In this document: piece after piece, positions 34,075-46,970 of the stretch | Position numbering within the stretch: position 1 is the stretch's first letter | Layout: the number at the start of each line of letters is the position of its first letter | NCBI RefSeq assembly: GCF_000003605.2 | Contig: NW_003116454.1 | Coordinates: 814,295-862,671 of the forward strand | Direction of reading: 5' to 3' | DNA: 48,377 nt | DNA from: Saccoglossus kowalevskii | Lineage: Eukaryota; Hemichordata; Enteropneusta; Harrimaniidae | Notes under the pieces: generated by a model | Told to the model about the DNA's origin: nothing | What the model saw: the letters and a program-made list of their open reading frames with translations, nothing else | Database searches by the model: none | Position numbers and translations under genes: made by a program

Positions 34075-35970
34075 CGCACAGTGTTATAGTTTACATGACA
34101 CAACGAAAACTGATGTCATATTGTTCATCGGTTTATTCACTTCTGACCAACTACCTAGATATTTTCATCTGCAATTCATTCGCAGGTCCCAACTGTTATA
34201 CGTCAAAACTACCAGTTTGTAACTATTGTAGCTTATATTAATGGTTGATTGTAGTTGCACCCTCTTTCACATGCATATATGCTAGTTCATCAGCATTGAC
34301 AATACATTTTTTATTGTATTTATGTTGTACATATATGTATGTAAATATATATATCACTTATCTTCGAAATGGAAATTACCTCCCTGGTTACCTAGAAATT
34401 GGCGCTTTCAGTGAAATCTTTTTTTTAGATTAGATTTGGAATGCTGTTCTAAAAAAACTATGAACCGTTAGTTAAAGGCAGTAAAAGCATTTGTTTGTAA
34501 TAATTGACCTGCACATGTCTATAATAATGCTACGATTCATAGTATGTTGTTTGGAAGAAAAAGGAAAACAGAAAAGAGCTTAGAGCTAGTCGAGTATGAT
34601 TTCCGTGAATAGTTGAACACGACAGCATTTGGGTGACAAAACAAAACAAACGGTACGTGTTAGCCATTACTTCTGAACCATAAGTTATATTAGGCTGGAT
34701 TATTGAATTGCACAGTAATTGGGGTTCATAGGTTAATAATACCTTATAAGAGCACATTTCTTCCACATTCGTTGCCTTTGATGTTACTTAAATGTTGATA
34801 ATTGACACACTGACTTTACTCAGTTGTGTAGTGTACTTGTCAGTTGCTTTGTTTTTTTCCACGTATCGTGGTGGTATAACGTTGGTGCTCACTCTAGTAC
34901 TAGAAAACTGTCTATTAAATAGTGTCACTGTCATCACACTGCAAAATATACATAATTACATAATAAGCAGTAAGGCATTTGGGTGACAAAACAGACAAAG
35001 ATAAATAATATTAACAACGCAATAAAAATAAAAGGCAAATGTTAATATATTTTGACAAAAACAATTGTTTAACAGATGTTTCGATCTTTTTTCAAATGAT
35101 ATGCTTTTCTATAATTTGGAACCAGTTTGTCACAGATTTGTGGGAAAGTGACATTTATACAGAGCGTGATCTTACGATTCAGGTTTTAAATCAGGTTCTT
35201 CTTCAAACGCTCCCTCTTGAAATGTATGAATGGTAAATACAATGTTCAATGCACTTACAAAGGAACATATAAATATAAATAGTTGCAACAACAATACAAG
35301 TAGCGTTGCCAGCTGTGATCTATAATTATGGTGATTATTCATTAATCAAATGTATTTTATCTAACACCGACAATTATATAAAAGAATGACATTCCAATGG
35401 GTAATTTGCTAAATGGTAAACGTCTTACATCACTTCATGTTTACGACAGGGTTCATATTTCCCACACTCATTTGAATATGTAGTGTAGTGTACTTGTAAG
35501 TTGTTTGTTTTTATTTTCACGTATCTGGGTGGTATAATGTTGGTATATTAAAGTTCAAAAATGCTTTCTGTAGTACTAGAGAACTGTCCATTAAATAGTT
35601 GATTACTTTCATCACTCTGCAAAATATACATAATAATTACAAACAACTTTGAATACAAACAAATGTATTCATGCAATTATTGTGCAATCCAATTTATTTC
35701 TGTTGATTATAAGCGCTTTTAATGTGTAATGAATATAGTGCTAAAAGTGGTGCAGGGCTGTTCTATGTTGTAATATATGAAGTCATTTCAAAATTGAAGA
35801 ATGCCAACTAATTAACATTTGCATCAATTTTCATTAATCCTACGCAGTATAGTTAACCACTAAACCCCTCGCCCGTTATACAAATGTTATCAATTATATT
35901 ACCTTTTACATTTTAATGCGGTTCTGTTATGTAGAGATTGAAAAGTATATCTTGAAGTTATTGTTATTAG

Positions 35971-37436
35971 GGGTCCCAAGCCCGAAGGGCTAGGCCCCTA
36001 TTATTATCGTTCAGTTTTTTCTTCTTCTTTCATCTTCTATCTTTCTTCCACATCTTCTTTCGTCATGTTTTTTGAGAAAACTGCTGAGCAGAATAGTGTG
36101 ATAATCTTCAAACCTATAGTCTGTATTGTGAACTGGTGTATAAGACTTTTAGAAATGGCTGTTTGACCACTTTCTGGGGGTCTAGGAGTCTAGATTTTTA
36201 TTATGGTATATAGTACAACTCATGTGTGATGTGTGATAGATATCAGCAAAAAAACTTTAGCGGTCATGTGATTTTCCCGACATTTTGTTTTTCCAAAAAA
36301 CGATAAAAAACACTTATAAATCTACTTCTTCAGAACCACTAGGCAAAATGTTCTCCAATATGGTGTTCTATCAGAAATATATGACGCAAATTTCTGTTTG
36401 AAAAATTGTTATGATTGGTCATATGGTTTGGCCGCCATTTTGGTTTTCTTTCAAAGAGGAAGTAGTTTTTTTACTTATGACACAATTGCTTCATTATCTT
36501 CTCATTTGCTACATTGCATCTCTACGTTGAAGTCTTTCAGAAAAATATAAAAAAATCAGATCAGTCACGTGGTTTAGCGGCTATCTTGGATTTTTTGAAA
36601 AAAATGACCAACAATTTAGGCATTTGTTTCTTAAAGGTGCTTCATCCGATCTACTGGATGTTTTTCTATTTAACATGCCTGGCCACAGCTCCATATGAGA
36701 AAAATAATAATATTTTGATTAGTCACATTGTTTGGCCGCCTTCTTGGATTTTGTGAAAAAGGAAATTATGCAACTACATGTTTTGTATTAGTCCGATTTC
36801 TTTCAAATTTGTTATGTGCATTTGTGTCATCAGATACATCATTTTGCTCCAATAGCACATTGCTAGGCCACGTGGCCGGACACCCATAGGGTGGGGGCTT
36901 CTAATCCCTATAATATGCATAACTGTTATAACTCAAACACTATCGTAGTTAGGAAGATGAATCCTATGTTATTATGACAACATTGAACAAGAGATTTGAT
37001 TGAAATAACAGATGACCATATATGGTCATGTGAGCTCATTAATATGCATAACTGTCATATCTCAAACACTGTTGCAGTTAGGAAGATGAATCCTGTGTTA
37101 TTACGACAACATTGAACAAGAGATTTGATTAAAATAACAGATGACCATATATGGTCATGTGAACTCATTAATATTCATATCTGTCATATCTCAAACACTG
37201 TTGCAGTTAGAATGATGAATCCTGTGTTATGACAACATTAAACAAGATATTTTATTAAAATAATAGTTGACCATATATGGTCATGCAAGGTCATTAATAT
37301 GCATAAGCACATGGCTTATATTTTCAAAAAAAACATATCTCGATAACCGTAACCAGGTTAATACATGGAAACTATCTTAATGGCAATACATGTTTGTTTG
37401 AAAGCTTAGGCCCCGGTGATGCCACTCTCGGCTTTA
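35971..37436. mobile_element. 1466-bp insertion with 5-bp flanking repeat and internal tandem repeats
   Basis: Copy C reads straight through (GTTATTGTTATTAGAATTAG near 44228-44247), while B has an extra 1466 bp flanked by ATTAG on both sides (35966-35970 and 37437-37441). The left end GGGTCCCAAGCCCGAAGGGC can form a small hairpin (AGCCC-GAA-GGGCT) and is followed by a T/C-rich run (TTCTTCTTTC...). Close to the right end is GCTTAGGCCCC, whose complement GGGGCCTAAGC resembles the left terminus, so the element may really end near 37414 with short inverted ends. Inside are diverged repeats of a TTTGGCCGCCATTTTGG phrase (36430, 36570, 36730) and the 129-bp array below. No transposase. A non-autonomous DNA element of unknown superfamily is the likeliest reading. 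Confidence 0.7.
36911..37310. repeat. 129-bp tandem repeat, about three copies, each with an 18-bp palindrome
   Basis: Units start TAATATGCATAACTG at 36911 and 37040, the diverged start TAATATTCATATCTG at 37169, and a short one at 37285. Each full unit contains ATGACCATATATGGTCAT, a perfect 18-bp palindrome (near 37012 and 37141), and the third keeps 16 bp of it (TGACCATATATGGTCA). The units lie wholly inside the 1466-bp insertion. Confidence 0.88.
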
Positions 37437-38235
37437 ATTAGAATTGTTGTCAATTGCCAATGTAATCACTTAGGTACGTTTCAGCGTCAGTTAATTCTGA
37501 TTGCTTGTCAAGAGTGGATCATAAGCTGTCGTTGAGCATTTCAGCTACGTTTTAAATACATCTGTATTGTTTTCTCAGTTGGTTGCAATATTTTGTGGAT
37601 TTCGTGGACATGTTTTTTTCATTTAGACAAATAAGATAATAACTCCATAACTGGTAGATTGTGATGCTAATTGGTAAAAAAAAGTGTTCATGGATATTGG
37701 ATAAGCAGGTTTGTAAATAAGTGATGAAACGTCAAAATGTTTAAATGTGATCTATTTTTAAAATTTCAGGGTTTCCACATTGTGATATTGTTTTCAGAAT
37801 TGTGGTCGGTGCTCCTTTGACAAACGTACATTTGACACTCAGCAGTGTATGTACGTTTGTCGTCATGTTCACACTATGCGTAGCCAGTACAACCCATTGG
37901 AATTCAGCAAAGTTTTCAGAAACCCGGTGGTGATTTTTAGTTCTCATAACCCAACATTGCAGTTCAAAAATTGGTCCGTGTCTGTGAGACCTATATCATC
38001 TATCTCTTAGCTCCTAAATGCGATATGAAATTGTCCAATTGGGAATGAAACTATCAACAGTTAATTCTTTAAGAGGGGCGTGTGGCGGGGCGGGGGGTTA
38101 CGACTCCAGAACATTGTAATTCCAGACTAGAGAATATTTAACCGATATTGTAATTTGTTAACATTTGCTTTTTCATAGTTGCTTTGCCAGTTTGGAATGA
38201 CAGTCATCGCGTTGAGCCTGTTAGAGTTCATTCAA

Positions 38236-40679
38236 TGTCACGACTGCATCCACATTTAGTTGTGAAATATTTTTATTGATAAATTATTACTTGTTCACGC
38301 CTTGTATACTGATTCTGGGTAACACGATGTTCTATTTAAAAATTGGAACGTGTTGTGAATATCATGTCCATGATTTGTGATGTCATAAATCGTTTGTCTT
38401 TGAAAATATCTAGGTCCAGATCAGTGACATTTGTTGTATTCTTAAATCAGAATGCATGCAAAATTACAGGTAACTAAACATTGCGACTTTGAACTTAAGA
38501 ATTGAGGTAAGTACATTTGTACTTATATACTTATATATATATATCACTTCCACATTAGTGTCTCCCATGATGAATCGAATGATGTATCGAATACTTTATA
38601 TTTTACATATGTACTAAAAACCGAGGTCAAACTATAGGCCGTAGAATAAAATATATTTTTACCAAAACAGCATACCAGTAGTCATGTTTTCCATGGTCTC
38701 CGAAACCGTTTTTACTAAACGCTGCAACATGTTTATGTTTACATATTTATGTGGAGAAATGAAATTCGCACAAATACAAAAAGGTCAAAGTGCATGGGCT
38801 GTCTGACTTCGCGCGCGAAGTTGTATAGTCTCCTAGCGCACCGGTCTCGTCATATACATGTTGTAAGAGCTGTCACTTTTCACAGGTAAGATTACAATAT
38901 ATATTAATTTTATTGAGCTAGATAGATATTGGATATGCACCTTGTTCTTCCTTTTTTTTTGAAGCGGACTTGCTTGAAATCCATTAACTTAACATCAAAA
39001 TCCAGCCAACCGATTTCAATCTTGCGTACATTTTTTGCTGCATATCTGTTACCAAACTGCCTCACACGAGGCTCACGACCAGTACACCCTTCTTCGTTAC
39101 TCCCTACTGATGACTCTTCATTTGACTTTTCTTATTTTATTCAGTAAGGCTGACTTCCTGGTTTACTTCTTTTAATCCCCATGCACGACTCTTCTACAAA
39201 AGTGTATTGTGGCTAGTCTGTCTCCATATGATGTGATGTACTTTGAAAGCATCTGATAATTCATGAGGATAACCACAGTCGGATCTATCTGGAGAAAACA
39301 GATTGCAACAATTGAATTTATTGTTTAACACCAATCACAAATTTCAGAAAACAACATGACTTTCCCAAAGTATATCTACCATTGTTGATATACAATATAC
39401 AATACATCTATCAGGCAAATATCACAACTCACCAGAGTAAATCACCAATAATTTTCACAGATCACTAGGTGAACTGTTGAAGATGCATTGTTAGTGGACG
39501 TGGTGAGTAGGCAATATATGGGTTTTTATCATAGAATAATCTAGTGACTCATTACTTGGAAAAAGTGTACATTGATGTGAAAACTGAATACTAATAGTGT
39601 TATTGATATTCTGTACAATATTAAGTATACTTTGAGTAATACTACGGTCAATTTATCAGCAATTTACGAATTATTTATTCAAATTTTCGAACTTTTAATT
39701 GTTGAACTTGTTAATATGATATCACAGGAAACAATTACGAATGAATTTACCAACTTTGCAAATGCTTTTCACAACTTTATGAGCAGTTTATTGTCGATTT
39801 TTCGGTTGACTGTTGTGATAATCTGCTTATATACGAGGCATTCACTGAACGTTTATTTAATGTTTTCAAAATTTAACTGCGGGGTTGTCATGACAATGAT
39901 TTAGGTTAAATATACAAGCAACTCCGCCAACATTTCCTTCGTTTTTTATACTTTGCACGCTGTTTTCTAGCATTTTACAGTCAGCTCATGTCAACATATA
40001 TAGGCTGCTTTCAACTGGCTTTTATTAAATTTGTCGACATTACAACTGCGCGTTTCTGTATGCCAACAACTTAGGTCATATATACAAATGCATCTACCAA
40101 CTTTGCAATAACTTTACACGACTTTGCAATCACTTTGAACAATTTTGCATGGTATGTTAACAGCTTAAACCCAACTACGTGCCGACAGCGTCAACCACTT
40201 GTTCTTGAAAATTGGAATGAATTGGAAAACTTTCCATTAATTAAAATAGTTACAAAAATTTCACGAGTTGCCACTATCAATGATTGACATCACAGCAAGA
40301 AAGAATGCAGGAACGTTGCCTTATGTCTTTTCCATGTGTGTGATGAAACAAAAAAAATATTTTCAACAGCTCGTTTACTCAAGAAGTCTTCCATGCAAGT
40401 ACTAACCATGCCCAATTGTGCTTTACTTTAAACATTGGTCGGTCACCTGACTATAGAGCTGCATGGATTATTTGAAATTAAGCACAATCGACGGCGATTT
40501 TATGTTTTTGAATGTTTTAAAATCGATATTGCTTGCACAAGTACCTTCTAGAATTGACCTATGACCCTTTACATACTTTGAGTACCGCTATATTTATTCA
40601 CATTTTAGAACTTTTAACTACGGAACTTGTTAATATGTTATCACAGGAAAGAATTACGAATGAAACTATCAAACAAATT
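38236..40679. other. Spacer between copies B and C
   Basis: Unique to neither copy. It holds the CpG-rich stretch near 38800 and a direct repeat: the block CTTTGAGTA...GAACTTGTTAATATG...ATCACAGGAAA occurs at about 39626-39755 and again at 40572-40665, just before copy C starts. A 90-codon frame (39632-39904) overlaps the first block and has no recognised domain. Confidence 0.45.
38790..38890 (+). promoter_or_regulatory. CpG-rich promoter-like patch with 14-bp palindrome and splice donor
   Basis: GCTGTCTGACTTCGCGCGCG followed by AAG contains the perfect palindrome CTTCGCGCGCGAAG (38807-38820). About 65 bp later comes CACAG|GTAAGATT (38881-38893), a strong donor, as if this were a noncoding first exon. 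The lead-in GCTGTCTGACTT is also found just before the NRF1-like site of the RecQ-like promoter (3778-3789). No downstream exon was identified. Confidence 0.35.
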
Positions 40680-41565
40680 TGAAACATAATGCTACGAAAA
40701 AAATTCTGGTCAAATACGTCTTTAATGGGTTATTTCGTTATAAAATGTGTCACTGATCTGCCCGAGATACCATTTTTGTACATTGTGATCATAGTTGTGT
40801 TATGTAAATTCAACAAGTCAAGACCAATAATGCCGCACATCTTGTATATGAATGCTTAGCTTCTCCTTTTCTTCTGGTCTGACGATCTCGTATTTTTTAA
40901 CATATTGGAACGAAATGGCAGGGCATTTATACTATATACTATGCCATATGACATTACGTATGCCTAATATCCATGGTTACATAATCACTGGCATGTAATT
41001 CCTTAATTAAATAGTGACATGCGGAAAATACAATGTATCTTTTTATAAGCATATATTTACATTCATACTTAGCAGATCGACAGTTATCTCGCGAATTTCC
41101 TGCATTGTATGTGTAACCAGGTGTTGTTTGAAGCTTTGGATTTTGACTTCTAAACCATTGCCTATATTGATAAGTTCGTTGGTTTATTTTTTTAGTATTA
41201 TTCACTTACTGAACTATTGTAGCCGTTGTACTTGCTTCATTTAATGATATGTATATTATATAATGTATTCTGACAAATTACAGACACGTGATTTCAATAT
41301 AATCACTTGCATAAACTATTCTTGGGTCAATTGTTTCCCGGAACATGAATTGAACACTATACAGTGTCCTCCTGACATCACGTAATTTATACCTTGGAGT
41401 CATTATCTTTTTATACTGATTTGTGTAATATAAGTGTTTTTGTTATTGTGTATTGTTTTGTTAATTCTTGTCAGTTCTATTTGTTACTTTTATTTTTTGA
41501 CTAATATCTTTTGGTTGATATGTTATTTACACATGGTTAATGAGTGGTGAAATGCCATAGACAAT

Positions 41566-41568
<3 letters not shown>

Positions 41569-41600
<32 letters not shown>
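41569..41600. repeat. (TA)n microsatellite
   Basis: About fifteen TA units, located inside a short piece of copy C that is absent from copy B. Confidence 0.95.
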
Positions 41601-41602
<2 letters not shown>

Positions 41603-42631
41603 ACCTGGTGAATTCTGATTTATCTATCAGTTATTTGATGTTTTTGAAGCCATTTTAATTTGCACAGATAGGCCATATTCATTGAGTGTCTAAACCATTT
41701 GCGGAACATTTGATTGGACATGTTACTGTTTTGGAGACAAACAGACCCACAGTACATAGTATATAGCATAGTGTTATTGGTGTCAATCGAAGTGTTTAAA
41801 ATTGATTTTCATTTGTGAGGCTACATTGATTACATTACGGCACTTACAGTTTAACCACAAGCTTACTGTATCTGTCAACAACACTTTTGAATGATTTCTA
41901 TTAAAACCCTGGTCGAAAAAACAAAGAAACAAAGAAATCGACTACGAATTACGCAACAACAAATCTACATTGAAATGTTCTCTGCTTTGTTGCTCATTGA
42001 GAGCTAAACAACTGATTAGAACTTTGTCAACTATTGTCAAATACAACCATTAAGTATGCAAATACTGAATATAATATACCCTATATTTAACTTGGTGGTC
42101 GTATAATTAATTAGTGAATTAGATGCTGAAAACTATGCATATTTTACAATAGTTTACGTCACTGAGTGATAAACAGCTGCACCTAACGTGTCAGAGATTA
42201 TTCAATATTAGAAATTTGCCATACTTAACATATAGTTAACGTGTTCTGGTTTTGATACATTACAATGAAATACAGAATTTTCTTTCACAACTATATAGAA
42301 ATATGATGGTATATGATTTGAAATCGTATGTCAATATTGCTGATTAAGATACTTTGCCGATGCTGAATTTATAGTTAGAATTTATAGAATGACTCACAAC
42401 CACGAGATAGTTGAACAAAATATACTTACTCTTCAACTACTGACGTATACAACAATACTGCATGAGTGTCGTCAATCAAAGACTACTATTATAAACCTAC
42501 GTGACTGAAAATCAATTGGATATTCAAAGCTGTGCACATTTCTGTATGAGGTTCAGAGGTTATAGTCAGTTTGTGATGTACAGCTGCACCTGAATTATCA
42601 GGGATTACGTAATGCTAGACATTTGTCATAT

Positions 42632-42722
42632 TTAAAGTGGCATTCAGCCTTCGTAACGTGTTAGAACTCACTATATTGAGAGGTATTTGGGCTTGTGAAA
42701 ATGCACGGATAGCGAGAAATAA
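42632..42722 (+). mobile_element. Left-end remnant of the TTAA element in copy C
   Basis: TTAA followed by AGTGGCATTCAGCCTTCGTA and continuing to AAAATGCACGGATAGCGAGA, colinear with 30560-30655 in B. It then jumps directly to ATTTGTCACACTTAACGTAC, the right flank. The interior and right terminus are absent. Confidence 0.85.
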
Positions 42723-45580
42723 TTTGTCACACTTAACGTACAGTGTTATAGTTTTGATACATGCACAATGAAAACTAGATTTACCTGTGATAACTAAAAT
42801 GTGATGTCATATTGATCATCTGTTTATTCACTTCTGACTAACTACCTATATTGTCATCATTACAGTTCATTCGCAAGTCCCTACTGTTATACGTCCAAAG
42901 AGTGCGACTATTGTAGCTTATGTTAATGGTTGATTGTAGTTGCACCCTCTTTCACATGCATATATGCTAGTTCATCTGCATTGACAATACATTTTTCATT
43001 GTATTTATGTTGTACATATATGTATGTAAATATATATACCACTTATCTTCGAAATGGAAATTACCTACCTGGCTACCTAGAAATTCGGCGTTTTTAGTGA
43101 CATATTTTTTAGATTAGATTAGGAATGCTGTTCTAAAAAAAATACGAACCGTTCGTTAAAGGCAGTAAAAGCATTTGTTTGTAATAATTGACCTGCACAT
43201 GCCCATAATAATGCCACGATTTATAGTATGTCGATTGAGAGAAAAAAGGAAATCAGAAAATAGCTTAGAGCTAGTCGAGTATGATTTCCGTGAATAGTTG
43301 AACACGACAACATTTAGCAGTAAGACAAAACAAAACAAAACAAACTGTACGTGTTAGCCATTACTTCTGAACCATAAGTTATATTAGGCTGGATTATTGA
43401 ATTGCACAGTAATTAGGGTTCATAGGTTAATAATACCTTATAAGAGCACATTTCTTCCACATTCGTTGCCTTTGATGTTACTTAAATGTTGATAATTGAT
43501 GAAATATTTGAATTTAATAAAGTCGTGGCATCATTACACATAAATCTTTTCCCTGAAGAGTGTAATGTAAGGGCATGTCCATTTCACGTCATATATACAT
43601 TAATCAAATGTAAACTATAGTTCACATAATTATATAAATAATTTAGTAAGCGCAATTAATTTGAATTGTTGTTGGAGTACATTTCCATGAATATATTAAT
43701 ATCTTCAAAATTATTTGTCCTTACATCACTTCATGTATACGATTGGGTTCATACTTCTCACACTGACTTTACTCAGTTGTGTAGTGTACTTGTCAGTTGC
43801 TTTGTTTTTTTCCACGTATCGTGGTGGTATAACGTTGTTGCTCACTCTAGTACTAGAAAACTGTCTATTAAATATTGTCACTGTCATCACACTGCAAAAT
43901 ATACATAATTATTACAAACAAATTTGAATACAAACAAATGTATTCATGCAAATATTTGTGCGATCTAATTTATTTCTGTTGATTATAACCGCTTTTAATG
44001 TGTAATGAATATAGTGCTAAACGTGGTGCAGTGCTGTTATATGAAGTCATATATGAAGTCATTACAAAATTGAAGAATGGCAACTAATTAACATTTGAAT
44101 GAATTTTCATTAATCCTACGCCGTATAGCTAAGCCCCTCGCCCGTTATACAAATGTTATCAATTATATTACCTTTTACATTTTAATGCGGTTCTGTTATG
44201 TAGAGATTGAAAAGTATATCTAGAAGTTATTGTTATTAGAATTAGTTCTTGTTGTCAATTGTCAATGTAATCGTTTAGATACGTTTCAGCGTCAGTTAAT
44301 TAAGGTACGTTTAAATACATCTGTAGCTAAGTAATGAAGAATTGCACACTTACTACACATTGTGGATTTCGTGGACATGTTTTTGTATTTAGACAAATAA
44401 GATAATAACTCCATACCTGGTAGATTGTGATGCTAATTGGTAAAAAAAAGTGTTCATGGATAATGGATAATTAGGTTTGTAAATATGTAATAAAACGTCA
44501 AAATGTCTGAATGTGATCTATTTTTGAAATTTCATGGTTTCCACATTGTGTTATTGTTATCAAAATTGTGGTCGGTGTTGCTTTACATTTGACATTCAGC
44601 AGTGTATGTACATTTGTCTCATGTTCACACTATGCGTAACCAGTACAACCCGTTGGAATGCAACAAAATTTCACAAACCCGCTGGTGAGTTTCAGTTCTC
44701 ATAAACCAACCTTGCAGTTCAAAAACTGGTCCGTGTCTGTGAGACCTATATCATCTATCTTTGAGCACTTCGATGCGATATGAAAGTGTCCAATTAGGAT
44801 GAAACTATCAAAGGTAAGAGGAACGTATGGCGGGACGGGGGATTAAGACTCCACAACACTGTAATTCTAGACTAGGCAATGTTTAACCGATATTGTAATT
44901 TGTTAACGTTTGCTTTTTCATAGTTGCTATGCCAGTTTGGAATGACAGTCACCGCGTTGACCCTGTTGGAATTCATTTCACTGTGTCCTGTTATTTCAAA
45001 CCCATGTCTGCATTCTTAAGTGGACACTTATTTATTAATCGGGTTATTGATATGATTTACAACAGCCGTTTTGGTTGATGTTTCCGTGATTTGGTAATGT
45101 GATGGCGCTATGGTCGCTATGGTTTGAAGCCTTCGATGTTAGCAGCCTGTCATATGAGCCAGCCGTAAAATATAAAAAAAGCCACAAATGTGAAAGGCGA
45201 TAGGAAAGTTGGTAGATATGCGTGTATATTCCCCCAGGTCATTTCATACAGAGTCCCGCAGTTTAATTTAGAAAACAATATGTAAAAGTCTAAAAGGTCA
45301 TTTATGTTCGCAGATTTTAGCACAACCCAAGCGTAAGAAGTTAAATAAAGTCCTTACAAAGTTGTGAAAAGCTCGTGCAATGTTGTCAGATTAACATGGA
45401 AATGTTACCTATGTTGTTACATGGTCGAGACCTGTTGTTAAAAGTTCGGAAAAGTGAAGAAATACCTCGTAAAATGCCGTTTGAATATCGTAGTGGCCCC
45501 CGAAGGACGTAACATTTTGAAACATTTCAAAATATTAAATGGGCTCCAATTTCAATAAATTTTAGATGATTCTCATATGT

Positions 45581-45684
45581 TAGTGGTCGGGTGATCGAAA
45601 GATCACGAAAGTAAAGATCAATCGGTCGTGGTTAGCTCTTGCATGGGAGACCATCTTAGAAAGTCAGTGGTAGAATATTTTTTT
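45581..45684 (+). pseudogene. 5S rRNA-like segment, unit 1
   Basis: GATCACGAAAGTAAAG then GGTTAGCTCTTGCATGGGAG then ACC align in order with the 5S rRNA 3' two-thirds (GATCACCGAAGTTAAG; GGTTAGTACTTGGATGGGAG; ACC). These cover box A, the intermediate element and box C of the internal Pol III promoter. A run of T (TTTTTTT) follows about 30 bp later, as at a Pol III end. The first ~30 bases of 5S are not recognisable, so it cannot be a working 5S gene. Confidence 0.7.
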
Positions 45685-46087
45685 AGATTTTGCCTTACAC
45701 ATTGAAAAGATAATTACGCAGTTTTTGTGCATTATTTGCTACTCTAATGTCAAACATTTATTGTAGAAATTTGTGGAAATTATTGGAATTGTTCAAGATC
45801 TAAGAAAGTTTTAAAATATGCATGTATTTTCAATGAAAAAACAAAGTGAAACAAAGTGCTTACACAGTTGTGAAAAGCTAGTGCAAAGTTATCAGATTTA
45901 CATGGAAATGTTACCTATGTAGTTACATTATCGATACATGTACTTAAAAGTACGGAAACGTGGATAAATATCTCGTAAAATGCCGTTTGAATATCGTAGT
46001 GGCTCCCGAAAGACGTAGAATTTTGAAACATTTCCAAACATGAAATGGTTTCCAATTTAAATGAATTTCAAATAATTATCGTAGGAG

Positions 46088-46187
46088 AGTGGTCAGGTGA
46101 TCGACCGATCACAAAGTAAATGTCAATCGGTCGTGGTAAGTACTTGCATGGGAGACCAACGGAGAAAACCAGGGGTATAATTTTATT
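46088..46187 (+). pseudogene. 5S rRNA-like segment, unit 2
   Basis: AGGTGATCGACCGATCACAA then AGTAAA, TCGGTCGTGGTAAGTACTTG and CATGGGAGACC parallel 5S rRNA. The end GAAAACCAGGGGTATAATTT resembles the 5S 3' end (GAATACCGGGTG...TTT). Best preserved over its 5' part. Confidence 0.72.
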
Positions 46188-46970
46188 TGGGATTTGCCTT
46201 ACACGTTGAAAAGATAATTACGCAACTTTTGTGCATTATTTCCTACTCTAATGTCAAACATATATTTTAGAAATTTGAGGAAATTATTAGAAATTTTCAA
46301 GTTCATAGAAAGTTTTAACATGTGCTTGTATTTTCAATAAAAAAACAGTTTTTGCAGTCTTCACCTAATTGCTCTAAAGCTGGTAAAACAGCGCGCAAAT
46401 TTGTGCAAAGCGTTTGCAAAGTTGGTAGATTTGCGTGTTTATTTGAACTAATTTGTTTTTATATCGAACCCTGCCGTTACAAAGTATGAAAATAAGTAAA
46501 GTCCATTTGAAGCATTCGATGTAGGCAGCCTGTTATATGAGCCAGCCGAAAAAATGTAAAAAACAGTCTAAAATGTTGAAAGCGATTGAAAAGTTAGTAG
46601 ATATAGTTAGTTGAAATTTCCCCCAAGTCATTTTATATAGAACCCCACACTTAAATTTAGAAAACAATATGTCAAAGTGTAAAAAAGACATTTATGTTAG
46701 CAGATTGTATCACTACCCATGCGTAAGAGGTTCAACAAAGTGCTTACAAATTTGTCAAAAGCTAGTGCAAAGTTGTCAGGTTTACATAGAAATGTTATCT
46801 ATGTTGTTACATGATCGAGACCTGTTGTTAAAAGTTCGGTAAAAGTGAAGAAATATATCGTAAAATGCCGTTTGAATATCGTAGTGGCTGCCGAAGGGTG
46901 TAGAATTTTGAAACATTATGAACATGAAATTGTCTCCTATTTAAAGAAAATTCAAATAATGATCATAAGT

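Larger units (their letters stand above)
28490..38235 (+). repeat. Copy B of the duplicated segment (with two large insertions)
   Basis: From about 28665 on, colinear with copy C (40680-44985) at high identity. Landmarks are TTCTGGTCAGATACGTCTTT, AGGTGTTGTTTGAAGCTTTG, TTGCGGAACATTTGATTGGA, GCACCCTCTTTCACATGCAT and GGACATGTTTTTTTCATTTA. B exceeds C mainly because B carries the 3507-bp TTAA element and the 1466-bp element. B also contains a second, diverged version (about 35420-35640) of the CACGTATCGTGGTGGTATAA block seen at 34800-34980. Its left part, 28490-28680, matches copy A but not C. No protein gene is apparent. The 103-codon frame at 28665-28976 is not preserved in C. Confidence 0.85.
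40680..44985 (+). repeat. Copy C of the duplicated segment
   Basis: Colinear with B from ATGCTACGAAA onward to CCTGTTGGAATTCATT. Compared with B it lacks the 1466-bp element and all but one end of the TTAA element. It has an extra ~105-bp piece with a long (AT)n run near 41507-41605 and about 270 bp near 43500-43755 that B lacks at 34800. It starts next to a local direct repeat. Confidence 0.85.

Noticed and set aside
39632-39904. 90-codon hydrophobic frame
   Set aside because: It overlaps a local noncoding direct repeat and is rich in residues expected from AT-rich DNA.
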